Of a stretch of DNA of 42,610 nt, positions 1 to 7,755 are shown piece after piece (the first letter of the stretch is position 1; every line of letters begins with the position of its first letter). Under the pieces are notes generated by a model. The model saw only the letters and a program-made list of their open reading frames with translations. It was not told the origin of the DNA and did no database searches. This stretch comes from Anaerolineae bacterium (lineage in GTDB: Bacteria > Chloroflexota > Anaerolineae > Aggregatilineales > Phototrophicaceae). The position numbers and the translations under genes were made by a program. The stretch is taken from NCBI GenBank assembly GCA_022821805.1, contig JAJECX010000002.1, positions 1-42,610 of the forward strand, in the 5' to 3' direction.

Positions 1-152
1 ATGCGCCATTGCGCGCCAGTGCGGCTTATCCACAGCACTGCTTCAACGAATCGGCGGCATTCAGCTTCTTTGCCAAGGTAAACATTCGACTCATTTGCCA
101 GAAAATCCCGTATCTTCGTCCATTGTTCGTCAGATAGTCTCGTGTTTGTCAT
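1..152 (-). CDS. IS5-like transposase, N-terminal fragment (runs off the left edge)
   Basis: Reading leftwards from an ATG at 152, the frame stays open for 50 codons to the window edge. The protein begins [20 protein letters not shown] and continues with an [18 protein letters not shown] stretch. This is the typical N-terminus of IS5-family transposases (DUF4096-type helix-turn-helix region that precedes the DDE domain). The catalytic part is not in the window. A TAAAAT hexamer about 10 bases upstream could be the -10 of the IS promoter. The right-hand copy at 42528 differs in this stretch at one codon (Thr4 versus Met4). Confidence 0.8.
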   Translation of the reverse strand, partial: MTNTRLSDEQWTKIRDFLANESNVYLGKEAECRRFVEAVLWISRTGAQWR

Positions 153-209
153 GAGACTATTTTACGCATTTATGCAGATGCCAATGCCAAAATATCAACA
201 GAACCTAGT
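1..209 (-). mobile_element. 5' end of an IS5-like insertion sequence (left copy)
   Basis: Positions 70-209 are the reverse complement of 42471-42610 with a single mismatch, and the segment contains the start of a transposase gene reading off the left edge. The conserved block begins at CTAG followed by GGTTCTGTTGATATTTTGGC, so the IS tip is probably at about 205. CTAG fits the YTAR target of the IS5 subgroup (family knowledge) and may be the duplicated target site. It contains the TAG stop of the neighbouring restriction-modification gene, which implies insertion exactly at that stop codon. The other IS end is outside the window. Confidence 0.8.
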
Positions 210-2685
210 TGTAAGGACCCAAGAATCTTTCGCCGTCAAAGTGGATTAAATGGTCTGGCGACTCTGCTATCCAAACTTCGGTTTCCCAAGATATATGCCG
301 AAGGTGCTTGGTCATCGCCCGCCTTGTTTCAAATGCGGTTACGTATATCAAGCCAGCAGAACGGCTCGAAAATAAAGCACGAAGTTCATTCTGTCTTTTT
401 TGGTCGATTGGACCATGACTGGTTACTGCCTCAATCAGTATCAGCCACTTCTTGGAGTCCACATATACAACGACATCAGGTTTTTTTCCTTGCTTATCTA
501 GCTGAATTCCCATTTCCTTGAATCTACGGATCTGGTCCTCACTCAAATGGTCGCCAGCGTCACCCAAGTATAGAACTTCGCCTCCTTGAGCGTAACGCGG
601 ACAAAATTCCTCTACGATCCGCTTGATCAGCGCGTTCTGGCCGCCGGAAGTAATTGACACAATGCTGCCATCGGGAAATATGACGGGGATTTTCTGTATC
701 GATCGTCTTCGTCCACTCAATGCAGTCAGATTGTCGCTCATCTCTATACGAAATTGCGTTAGTTCCTTATCCCAGGTCCGAGTCGCGTATGTACGAATGA
801 GTCGCAAAAACGGTTCGGATATTTGATAGCAATAGTATGGACTATTGGTGGGTCGATCTGGTTTGTCTGGATTGTGTCTAACAAGTCCCATTTGCCAGAA
901 TTGATGGATAGATTGACGGCGCACAGTCTCTCGTGTGTTTGGAGCATACGTAGTTCCGTAATTGGCACTAAAGTAGTCCATCATTTCAGTGATCGTACGT
1001 AACGGCGCGGATGCAGCTGACCACTCATCACTTGGTTTCAAATTCACTAGAGCAAGTAGGGTTAACGCGGAGCGTTGATTCTGCTGTTCTCTCGGAACAC
1101 CAATGGTACGAAGGATTTCTAGCGATTCATCCATCTTCGCCTGAATAGACATTGTAGCAGGCTCGCGCATGTCAAGTACCTCTACCATAATCTGATCAAG
1201 TTGCTTCTGATTTGGGAACACGGATCCGATTCGCGTTCCCATTTCATTTAAGCTCGAAACGTCGGGATACTTCAGATTCTCAAGATCGGTGGCGTTGACT
1301 TGTGTATGCCCGCTAAATAGCCGGAAATACTGATCGACGACTGAGGAATTGAGGTAAACTGCAAGTCCTTTTGCTAAATCCGGCGGTAGACCCGCGCCGT
1401 TTCTGTGGAAGTAATTCAGATGGTTTTCTATTCCGACGAATCCCGACTCAAATCGTCTCGGCTCCAAAACGGCTGCGGTTAATCTCCGTTTCTGTTCCTT
1501 CGACGAAAAGCGCTTCACTAGCACATAATTGTCTGTTGGTACGAGCAGTTTCTCTTTGCTACCCCCGTAGTCTATCGCGCTCAACTTCCTCATCCGCTCA
1601 ATTGGCCACTGGGCAAACCCATTGACTAGATTCGCAGGCAAGAGTAAGGGAACGCTGCCAGCGTCACCAGGTTTCCTCAACAAGTGTTTTGCTCGAAAAT
1701 CAACGACGCGTCCTGTCGATACACTGATGTCTAAATCATGTAGATTGCAATTGAGCGTGTTTACGAATCGACTAACGGCTCGTTCATTGCTATTGCGCAC
1801 CAAGTGAATGACCAAATTCCGATCGTGCTCATTCACAAGTTCATGGTGTCCAAGAGTTTGCGTGGATATGTCTCTATCCAGAGGACTGTCACTTGAAGTC
1901 ACGCATATAACGTCGCGCGCTCGACTCTTCTGCGCAGAAAGAATGATATTTTCCTGCAAAACGCCGTCGTCGCCAAAAGCCTTATTGCGCGATGTATACA
2001 CATGAATGTGGCGCAACGACATTTGAGACAGGAATGCTTTACGAAACGGAAGAAAATACGGTCCATTACAGAAACTACGCGGCGTTATCGACACGAGAAT
2101 TCCGCCATCTTTCAGTGTAATTGAGGCCAAGGTCATAAACGCCGTGTACAGGTTGCTTCGTGGCAGACCGTATTTCTTGAGCATCCGCCACTGTTTACCA
2201 CCAGACTTAATCTTTCCGTAAGGTGGATTCAAAATTGCGAGATCGAATTTCTCTGCCGAATAGAGACAAGAAGTTGCAGCCTTGATGAAGTCAACAATAT
2301 GAATTGTGTATTTGAAGTTGATGCCTTTGCGAGCGCTTATTGAGGCGCACATCTCCAAAGTTCTTCGCAAGTACGGCAGTACGTTGGCGTCGATTTCGTA
2401 AGCGACGAATTCGATATCTCTTGTTGTAGTTCGATCTGAGGATAAAAGTTGCGTAAAGACCGCTGCCGACAAGATGCCCGCTCCAGCCCCCGGGTCTAGA
2501 ATACGAACTCTATCCGGAAGTGTGCCGATTGGCTGCAGCATTTGTCGCGCAACTTCAATCGGAGTAAAGAATTGTCCCAAACTCTTGCGATTTGTACCAG
2601 CGTCCAAGGCAAGGGATATTTCAACGCGAAAATTGTCCACATACTGGAGCAAGTTCTCGTCATTGAGCCGTCCCTGGATAAACAT
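205..2685 (-). CDS. Single-chain restriction-modification enzyme: N6-adenine methyltransferase fused to a BsuBI/PstI-type endonuclease
   Basis: About 826 residues. The N-terminal part is an Eco57I-like class I adenine methyltransferase: LDPGAGAGIL (SAM-binding motif I, about 63-72) and NPPY (motif IV, about 153-156). The last 250 residues match the two BsuBI/PstI family domains: a winged-helix part (YAPNTRETVRRQSIHQFW) and a nuclease part with KKPDVVVY...LIEAVTSHGP, ending HFDGERFLGPYN as that family does. In BsuBI and PstI the methylase and nuclease are separate genes; here they are one chain. A TTG codon at 2730 would extend the frame, but it lies directly behind a TATAAT hexamer (2735-2730), so the ATG at 2685 is preferred; no strong ribosome site is visible. 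The C-terminus is complete: the IS sits at the stop codon. Codon use is more AT-rich than neighbours, suggesting transfer. Confidence 0.85.
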   Translation of the reverse strand: MFIQGRLNDENLLQYVDNFRVEISLALDAGTNRKSLGQFFTPIEVARQMLQPIGTLPDRVRILDPGAGAGILSAAVFTQLLSSDRTTTRDIEFVAYEIDANVLPYLRRTLEMCASISARKGINFKYTIHIVDFIKAATSCLYSAEKFDLAILNPPYGKIKSGGKQWRMLKKYGLPRSNLYTAFMTLASITLKDGGILVSITPRSFCNGPYFLPFRKAFLSQMSLRHIHVYTSRNKAFGDDGVLQENIILSAQKSRARDVICVTSSDSPLDRDISTQTLGHHELVNEHDRNLVIHLVRNSNERAVSRFVNTLNCNLHDLDISVSTGRVVDFRAKHLLRKPGDAGSVPLLLPANLVNGFAQWPIERMRKLSAIDYGGSKEKLLVPTDNYVLVKRFSSKEQKRRLTAAVLEPRRFESGFVGIENHLNYFHRNGAGLPPDLAKGLAVYLNSSVVDQYFRLFSGHTQVNATDLENLKYPDVSSLNEMGTRIGSVFPNQKQLDQIMVEVLDMREPATMSIQAKMDESLEILRTIGVPREQQNQRSALTLLALVNLKPSDEWSAASAPLRTITEMMDYFSANYGTTYAPNTRETVRRQSIHQFWQMGLVRHNPDKPDRPTNSPYYCYQISEPFLRLIRTYATRTWDKELTQFRIEMSDNLTALSGRRRSIQKIPVIFPDGSIVSITSGGQNALIKRIVEEFCPRYAQGGEVLYLGDAGDHLSEDQIRRFKEMGIQLDKQGKKPDVVVYVDSKKWLILIEAVTSHGPIDQKRQNELRALFSSRSAGLIYVTAFETRRAMTKHLRHISWETEVWIAESPDHLIHFDGERFLGPYN

Positions 2686-2729
2686 ACTCTGGATTTCCGC
2701 TGTATGGGCAGTTTCCACTTCCTGAAGCA

Positions 2730-2735
2730 ATTATA
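2730..2735 (-). promoter_or_regulatory. Probable -10 box of the methylase-nuclease gene
   Basis: A perfect TATAAT on the minus strand, 45 bases before the ATG at 2685. The -35 region is not convincing. It argues against using the TTG at 2730 as start codon, because that codon would overlap the expected transcription start. Confidence 0.4.
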
Positions 2736-2803
2736 CTACTTGTTGTCTTCTCCATCTTCACTTTTGCTGTCTCGCCGTAACCGCTGCGGCTCTTTGGCAA
2801 TTC

Positions 2804-3108
2804 CTAAACATAATCGCGCATGCCGTCCTCAAACTCGTCATCGTCGCCATCGCGCAGGGCATAGAGGGCCTGAATCAGCGCGTAGTTGCTGCGGTAGAAG
2901 CGCGCCCGCCGCAAGCCAGCGCGCAGAGAAGGACATGATTGAATTGACCGAAGGATCGCAGCAGTTGAGCAGCGCGAAAGGTCAGTTCAGGCAACTGCCG
3001 CTTGAGCAGCGCGAGGTATTGGTTCGTCAAAGGCAAGACGGCAACCATCAAAAGCGAGCGTTTGCGCTTATGATAAGGGATGGATGCCAGGTACGACACG
3101 TATAGTTG
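2804..3108 (-). pseudogene. Frameshifted remnant of an unrecognised gene
   Basis: On the minus strand one frame reads VSYLASIPYHKRKRSLLMV... to about 2915. The plausible continuation ARFYRSNYALIQALYALRDG...RDYV lies in another frame and ends at a stop at 2804. Both halves have protein-like composition and the frames overlap around 2885-2925, which suggests one indel in a decayed gene. I do not recognise the family. It lies directly downstream of the PstI-like relic, in a stretch of more than 600 bases between two intact genes that holds only decayed sequence. Confidence 0.35.
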
Positions 3109-3300
3109 TTAAGGAGCCAAGCAACTTTCACCACCAAAATGATTCAGGTGGCTCGGCGCATCCGCAATCCAAACTTTAGTTTTCCCAGAGAATTCCACCA
3201 AGTTCCTGGTCACTGGTCGTCTGGATTCATAGGCGGTGACAAATGAAAGCCTGGCGCCGCGGGCGGCATACTAGGCGGTATGCGAGGGGGATACTTCGAT
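3109..3300 (-). pseudogene. Relic of a second BsuBI/PstI-type endonuclease C-terminus
   Basis: One minus-strand frame reads IEVSPSHTA, an in-frame TAG (3273-3271), then ARLSFVTAYESRRPVTRNLV and KVWIADAPSHLNHFGGES, ending LAP at a TAA (3109). This aligns with the end of the intact enzyme 400 bases away: IEAVTSHGP, GLIYVTAFETRRAMTKHL, EVWIAESPDHLIHFDGER, LGPYN. About 25 residues between the first two blocks are missing. The similarity is diverged, so this is an old homologue rather than a recent copy of the neighbour. It starts next to the end of the WD40 gene. Confidence 0.7.
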
Positions 3301-3317
3301 ATTCAACATGATTCTCG

Positions 3318-4376
3318 CTATCGCCGCACTGCCGCTATCGACAGGATACCACTCTCGTCTGACACTGCGATATTGCGATCATCCGGCGACCAAGCCAAGC
3401 CAGCAATCGGCGCTTTGAACACAGCATCCACCAGTAAGGCGGGTTTCCTCTTATTGACTTTCCAGATCGCCAGCATGCCATCATTGCCGCCAGATGCCAG
3501 CAGCATGCCTCGTCGCTGAAATTCCAGATGTTTGATAAGGTGCTGATGCCCTTCCAACATTATCGGTCGCGTATTTTCGGGTCCCGTCCCGGAACAATCC
3601 CAGATCACAACCTGAGTCCCGCCGCCGGTCGCCAAATAGCGGCTGTTGAAGCTCCATGCCAGTTCCAGCACCTTCGTTTCGTAGCCCCACATCTGCAGGT
3701 CCTTGCCGGTATTGGCGATCCAGAAATGCACCGTCGAGTCCTGGTCGCCAGTGGCGATGCATTTGCCATCGGGACTCCATTCCAATGTGAGCGTCGAACC
3801 CTGCCATTTGAAACGGCGCAGTGGCGCCGACTTTGCCGGGTCATACAGCACGACTCCATTGTAGGCGGAGATGGCAAAGTGTTTGCCGTCATGGCGCCAC
3901 TTGATGTCGGTAATCGTGCTGTTCGCATCGGGATATTCGCGGATCAAATCCCCGCTGCTGTTCCACAATCGCAGTTTGCGCCCGGCGGCTGACACCAGCC
4001 AATCACCCACCGGGCTGAAAGCGACGCGCTCCACCCAACTCGCCCCGCCCGCCATCTCAGATATCTGCGTTCCCGTCTCGGCATCCCAGAGCCGTACCTT
4101 GCCGTCTTGCCCAACGCTAGCGAGCAGACGGCTGTCTTTGCGCCAGGAAATAGCCATCGTATCGAGGGCATGGCCGGGCAGCACTCGCTGAACCGCGCCA
4201 TCCGCGCCATCAAAAAGCGTGATTGGGCCAGACACGCCCGCAACCGCCAGGCTTTTGCCATCCGGCGACCATGCCAGCCCAATCGGATGATCGTCAATGT
4301 TGGCGCGCCATATTGCCTTGAGCAATGGCTGTGCCCGTTTGGGCTTGCCCTTGCGCTGCATCATGAGGCGAGACAT
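3318..4376 (-). CDS. WD40-repeat beta-propeller protein
   Basis: 352 residues made almost wholly of WD40-type repeats of about 40 residues, each with a W-S/R-P/H-D-G-K turn (LAWSPDGKSLAVAG, DIKWRHDGKHFAIS, LEWSPDGKCIATGD, LAWSPDDRNIAVSD) and closing blades such as KVRLWDAETG. The number of units suits one seven-bladed propeller. No signal peptide or enzymatic domain is seen, so it is probably a cytoplasmic protein-binding scaffold. The start codon lies inside the end of the upstream CobW gene (16-base overlap); an alternative ATG at 4364 would overlap the CobW stop as ATGA. Either way translation is probably coupled, which ties the protein to the metal-handling row. Partner and function are unknown. 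Confidence 0.85.
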   Translation of the reverse strand: MSRLMMQRKGKPKRAQPLLKAIWRANIDDHPIGLAWSPDGKSLAVAGVSGPITLFDGADGAVQRVLPGHALDTMAISWRKDSRLLASVGQDGKVRLWDAETGTQISEMAGGASWVERVAFSPVGDWLVSAAGRKLRLWNSSGDLIREYPDANSTITDIKWRHDGKHFAISAYNGVVLYDPAKSAPLRRFKWQGSTLTLEWSPDGKCIATGDQDSTVHFWIANTGKDLQMWGYETKVLELAWSFNSRYLATGGGTQVVIWDCSGTGPENTRPIMLEGHQHLIKHLEFQRRGMLLASGGNDGMLAIWKVNKRKPALLVDAVFKAPIAGLAWSPDDRNIAVSDESGILSIAAVRR

Positions 4377-5719
4377 TGGCGGAAGCCGTCTTCCAGCGCA
4401 GCCCGATCCAGGTTGCGCCCGATAAAAATCATCTTGTTTTGACGCAGGTCTCGCCCCCAGGGACGATCAGGGCGGCCATCAAAAAGCATATGCACCGCCT
4501 GAAATACGAAGCGCTTGTCCCAACCGCGCACGCTCAACACGCCTTTCATACGGAAGATATCCTGTCCGCGCTCGCGCAGCAGCTGGCTGAGCCAGCCATT
4601 GAGCTTCTCTAACTGGAGATCGCCGGGGAGGGTGATGCCAACGGACGTCACTTCTTCGTCGTGTTCATGATCAGGCTTGTACTCACGGGTCTCGAGCGGG
4701 TCTAGCGCGGTCTGCGCTCCGCGCAAGCGCGCGTCGAATTCATCAGGGTGGTGTTCGGTGAACAGCATGTAATAGCCCGGCTCTTGGATCGCGACATTGA
4801 AGACGGTCTCACCGCTTTCGTTCAGCACGAACTCGTTGTACTGTCCTTTGCCAAGGCGCATCATTTCGCCTGCCGCTATCGCCTGTTCATCTTCAGAGAA
4901 GGTCAATACGGCTTCCATCAATGTCGCTTCTTGAGCCGCTAATCCCCTATTCGCCAGCGGCAAGAGCGCCGCCCCCATTGTCGGGTCAGGTCCTTCACCC
5001 ATCACCCATTCGCAAGTCCCGGCTTTCAGTTGATAGATTCCCGACCATTCAAAGGGGTATTCCGGCTCCATGAACTTCGGGTCGATATCCAGCGCGCGGT
5101 CGAGGTTGAAGCCGCCCACATTCAGGATCTTGTCCATCTCGACCACCGCGTCGCGGCTGCGGTAAATTTTCGCCATGCTGTTCATGCTTTTGATGCGGGC
5201 TTCGAGCCGCTCGAGGTCTTCCGGGGCGACCAGATCAATCTTGTTGAGCAGGATTACATCAGCAAAGGCAACCTGTTCTTTCGCCTCGTCGCTGTCGTCA
5301 ATATGTTCCCAGATATGCTTGGCATCGACCAAGGTGACAATCCCATCCAAATGGAGCTTCTCCTGCATGTCATCATCGACGTAAAAGGTTTGCGCGACGG
5401 GACCGGGATCAGCCATGCCGGTGGTTTCGATCATAATGTAATCAAACTTGTCGCGGCGTTTCATAAGATGGCCGAGGATGCGAATCAAATCACCGCGCAC
5501 GGTGCAGCAGATGCAGCCGTTGTTCATCTCGAAGATTTCTTCTTCCGCGCCAATGACCAAATCGTTGTCGATGCCGACCTCGCCAAACTCATTCTCAATC
5601 ACCGCGATTTTTTTGCCGTGATTTTCAGTCAGGATGCGGTTGAGCAGTGTGGTTTTGCCAGACCCTAGAAAGCCGGTCAGCACCGTAACGGGAACTCGTG
5701 TGTTTGCAGTATTCATCAT
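4361..5719 (-). CDS. CobW/COG0523-family G3E GTPase, putative zinc metallochaperone
   Basis: 452 residues. The N-terminal G3E GTPase domain has a P-loop GFLGSGKTT (about 16-24), the metal-binding NNGCICCTVRGDL with its CxCC motif (about 67-79), the Walker B-like ETTGMADPGP and NKID for guanine recognition. The C-terminal CobW domain ends in RGWDKRFVFQAVHMLFDG. A short acidic-histidine stretch (PDHEHDEE) links the two. COG0523 proteins hydrolyse GTP to deliver metals; those under Zur control are zinc chaperones. Here the link to zinc is inferred from zur lying upstream in the same direction. A GAGGAG ribosome site precedes the start. No palindrome of the zur type lies just upstream, and about 360 bases of repeats separate it from the zur row. 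Confidence 0.88.
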   Translation of the reverse strand: MMNTANTRVPVTVLTGFLGSGKTTLLNRILTENHGKKIAVIENEFGEVGIDNDLVIGAEEEIFEMNNGCICCTVRGDLIRILGHLMKRRDKFDYIMIETTGMADPGPVAQTFYVDDDMQEKLHLDGIVTLVDAKHIWEHIDDSDEAKEQVAFADVILLNKIDLVAPEDLERLEARIKSMNSMAKIYRSRDAVVEMDKILNVGGFNLDRALDIDPKFMEPEYPFEWSGIYQLKAGTCEWVMGEGPDPTMGAALLPLANRGLAAQEATLMEAVLTFSEDEQAIAAGEMMRLGKGQYNEFVLNESGETVFNVAIQEPGYYMLFTEHHPDEFDARLRGAQTALDPLETREYKPDHEHDEEVTSVGITLPGDLQLEKLNGWLSQLLRERGQDIFRMKGVLSVRGWDKRFVFQAVHMLFDGRPDRPWGRDLRQNKMIFIGRNLDRAALEDGFRQCLAS

Positions 5720-5807
5720 GTGTCTATCTCCTCTATTGACATTTGTTTGAACTGTCGTTCTCGTACAGAAGCAATACCAAGTTAATTATGCGAAAGGTCG
5801 CCCTTCA

Positions 5808-6117
5808 AGCCCCCATCCCCGGCCCCTTCCCCCAAAATGAGGGAAGGGGAGATAAGCCGCGAAAATGCTGAGCTTAAGCCCCCTCCCTCTATATGGGCTG
5901 AAGAGCGGACACCTTTTCATTTCGCAGGATTTCGTTACAAAATCTGATCATTCCGCGGCAATTTTCGGGCGACCCAAGGGTCGCCCCTACGATTTTCGCC
6001 ATAAATGAACCTTGTCGGGGTCAGCCTTGGCTGACCCGTCGCAATCGCAGCGCCTTACTTCAAACGTGTCCGCTCCTCAGCTCTATATGGGGGAGGGGGT
6101 TTGGGGGTGGGGGAAAC
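5808..6117. repeat. C/G-rich two-hairpin repeat element, split by a miniature transposon
   Basis: 5808-5897 carries the left part (CCCCCATCCCC, then CCCCTTCCC paired with GGGAAGGGG, then CCCTCCCTCTATATGGG). 6081-6117 carries the right part (CTCTATATGGGGGAGGG, then GGGTTTGGGGGTGGGGGAAA). Removing 5898-6080 and one copy of the 11-base duplication restores the same architecture as the intact copy at 18790-18903. Related copies lie near 19840, 28030, 31725, 31825 and 40982. This element also supplies the last codons of the small G3E-like gene at 6083. Confidence 0.7.
5898..6080. mobile_element. Miniature inverted-repeat transposable element (about 183 bp)
   Basis: Termini are imperfect inverted repeats: CTGAAGAGCGGACAC at 5898-5912 and the reverse complement of CTGAGGAGCGGACAC at 6066-6080, one mismatch in 15. 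It is flanked by an exact 11-base direct duplication, CTCTATATGGG, at 5887-5897 and 6081-6091. There is no coding capacity. Inside lie two perfect hairpins: stem GGGCGACCC with loop AA (5967-5986) and stem GGGTCAGCC with loop TT (6018-6037). It is nested inside the C/G-rich element. No matching transposase is in the window; a trans-acting enzyme is inferred. Confidence 0.75.
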
Positions 6118-6571
6118 TTGGGCCCCTATCTATAGCGGCATGCGCCGCCTCCGAGAAATCAAATGGCTCATAGGCCTGAAAATCGCTGTAATGCTTCAGT
6201 TTCCGCGCCAGATACGGGTTACCACGCAGCGTAAGCGTATCAATGAGGGCAACTGTTGTTATCCGAACGCGTTCACTCCGTAAACTATCCAGGATCGACG
6301 CCAGCGCCGCCGAATCTGCCAGCGCCGAGACAGGCAGAAGCGCGTAATCGGCATCCAACCGCCCTAGCTGCGAGATCAGCGCCGGCGCCAGCGAACAACA
6401 GACACAGCCGCCCGCCAGCCGTTGGCGCCTAACCCCATCTATCGCCAGCGGCGCATCGCTATTGTCGATCAGAGCGAGGCGGTCAGTTTCGGCAGACAGC
6501 ACGTCAACGAGCGCCTGCGTGAACCTGGCTTTTGGCTGATGCAGCATCCCGGTGATCACGATCAACCGCAT
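6083..6571 (-). CDS. Small G3E-like protein lacking the GTPase P-loop, keeping the CxCC metal motif
   Basis: 162 residues that follow the CobW fold order: MRLIVITGML start, then GGCVCCSLAPALISQL (matching GCICCTVRGDLIRIL of the CobW gene downstream), YALLPVSALADSAAL where CobW has IMIETTGMADPGP, and TTVALIDTLTL where CobW has GIVTLVDAKHI. The P-loop is replaced by GMLHQPKARFTQ, so nucleotide binding in the usual way is unlikely, but the cysteines remain. Family comparison is by eye. It begins 2 bases after the DegT-like gene, in one operon. The final 13 or so residues (FPHPQTPSPI) come from the repeat element at 6081-6117, so the natural C-terminus may have been replaced. Confidence 0.65.
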   Translation of the reverse strand: MRLIVITGMLHQPKARFTQALVDVLSAETDRLALIDNSDAPLAIDGVRRQRLAGGCVCCSLAPALISQLGRLDADYALLPVSALADSAALASILDSLRSERVRITTVALIDTLTLRGNPYLARKLKHYSDFQAYEPFDFSEAAHAAIDRGPSFPHPQTPSPI

Positions 6572-6573
6572 GG

Positions 6574-7734
6574 CTAATCTCCCGCTGCGAAGGCTCCATC
6601 CAGCGCAAACAACGGGCGGTAGGCATCATGCCCGGCGCCATAAGTTTGATCCATCAAGTCAGCGTACTCGGCAGCATGGACTGGATTGTTGCGCCAGCGC
6701 ACACCGAGATATTCCGCCGCTTTGACGATGCCCAGCACACCGTGTTTGATCTCCTCAAAGGTGTAATCTGGACCCACCGGGACGTATAACCAGCGAGCGA
6801 GGTTCGCCGCCGTTCCTCGGTGATCCGGCGCGCCGTCAGCACGGAGGGCGGCATAATGCAAAGGCTGAATCTGTGGCAGCCAGCGCACGGGCGTATTCTC
6901 CTGCTCGACGTAGGCGTAAAACGTGGCGACATCGCACTCCAGCGGAATCTGTACCGCGACCGCGGTCGCCAGCGCCAGATCGTTGGGCTCGTGCGTCGCC
7001 AGCCCGGCCGCTTCACGCAGCCCGCGACGCGCCTCCGCCAAATTCGCGCTTTGCCGCTCCGCCAGTTCTGGCAGGCGTTCACACTGCGCCAATGCCTGCG
7101 CCGCGTTCGGGCAGTCAGCCGGTTGACGCAATGCTTTCACTGCCGCATAGAGCGCCTCGTCATTAAATGTCAGCAGCGCGCCGGAGCGGTCGTCAGCATC
7201 AGCCAGATGCAAGCCGTAGAGCGTCACCGCCGAGCGCTCGGCCGCGCCGGGCATAGGCAGGGTGTCAGCGCAGTCGAGCCAGGCAGCGTTCTGCGGCTGC
7301 CACAAGCCGCGAAGCACCTGCGTCCAGGTGTAGCGGGTACCGGGCGTCGCGAGCCGCAGATTCGCGTCAAAGTCGAGAAAGCGCGGCGCCGCCTTATGAT
7401 GCTTGACCGACTCCGCCAGGTCATGGCTGGCATTCGCCGGGATACCCACCCATTCGCCTGGTTGAATCCCCGCCGCCTGATGCAGCAAGCGGCGAGCGCG
7501 GTAGGCATCGCGCGCCAGCAGAACCATTGCTCCGCCCAGTCGTTGCGACCATGACTGTTCGGCGGATTCAAGCGTCACGTCGGCGCGCAATGCTGTGTCA
7601 GGGGGCAGGGTCAGCAATTCATCCAGTGGTGGATGGGCGGCATAATCCGCGCCGCGCACCGGCAAACCACCCAGCGCCCCCACTGCGCAAAATCCGCCAA
7701 GCCACATCGTTTCCCAGTCAACTGGCAAATTCAT
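6574..7734 (-). CDS. DegT/DnrJ/EryC1-like PLP-fold protein without an evident catalytic lysine
   Basis: 386 residues with no close family that I recognise with certainty. The order of elements resembles sugar aminotransferases of the DegT type: RLLHQAAGIQPGEWVGIPAN with FLDFDANLRL (cofactor-domain start), AAWLDCADTLPMPG (where DegT proteins have the conserved D-A-A), then VTLYGLHLADADDRSGALLT, where the DegT lysine would be expected before the GGAL-like turn but is not found. The C-terminal third ends with a small-domain-like PDYTFEEIKHGVLGIVKAAE. If correct, this is a non-catalytic relative, perhaps a sensor or scaffold. An AGGAGAAA ribosome site lies 8 bases before the ATG. It starts 21 bases after zur and is followed at once by the small G3E-like gene. 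Confidence 0.55.
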   Translation of the reverse strand: MNLPVDWETMWLGGFCAVGALGGLPVRGADYAAHPPLDELLTLPPDTALRADVTLESAEQSWSQRLGGAMVLLARDAYRARRLLHQAAGIQPGEWVGIPANASHDLAESVKHHKAAPRFLDFDANLRLATPGTRYTWTQVLRGLWQPQNAAWLDCADTLPMPGAAERSAVTLYGLHLADADDRSGALLTFNDEALYAAVKALRQPADCPNAAQALAQCERLPELAERQSANLAEARRGLREAAGLATHEPNDLALATAVAVQIPLECDVATFYAYVEQENTPVRWLPQIQPLHYAALRADGAPDHRGTAANLARWLYVPVGPDYTFEEIKHGVLGIVKAAEYLGVRWRNNPVHAAEYADLMDQTYGAGHDAYRPLFALDGAFAAGD

Positions 7735-7755
7735 CGTGTTCTTTCTCCTGAATAC

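Noticed and set aside
2542..3105. Plus-strand open frame of 187 codons across the start of the methylase-nuclease gene
   Set aside because: It crosses antisense coding sequence and decayed relics, shows no domain, and has no ribosome site.
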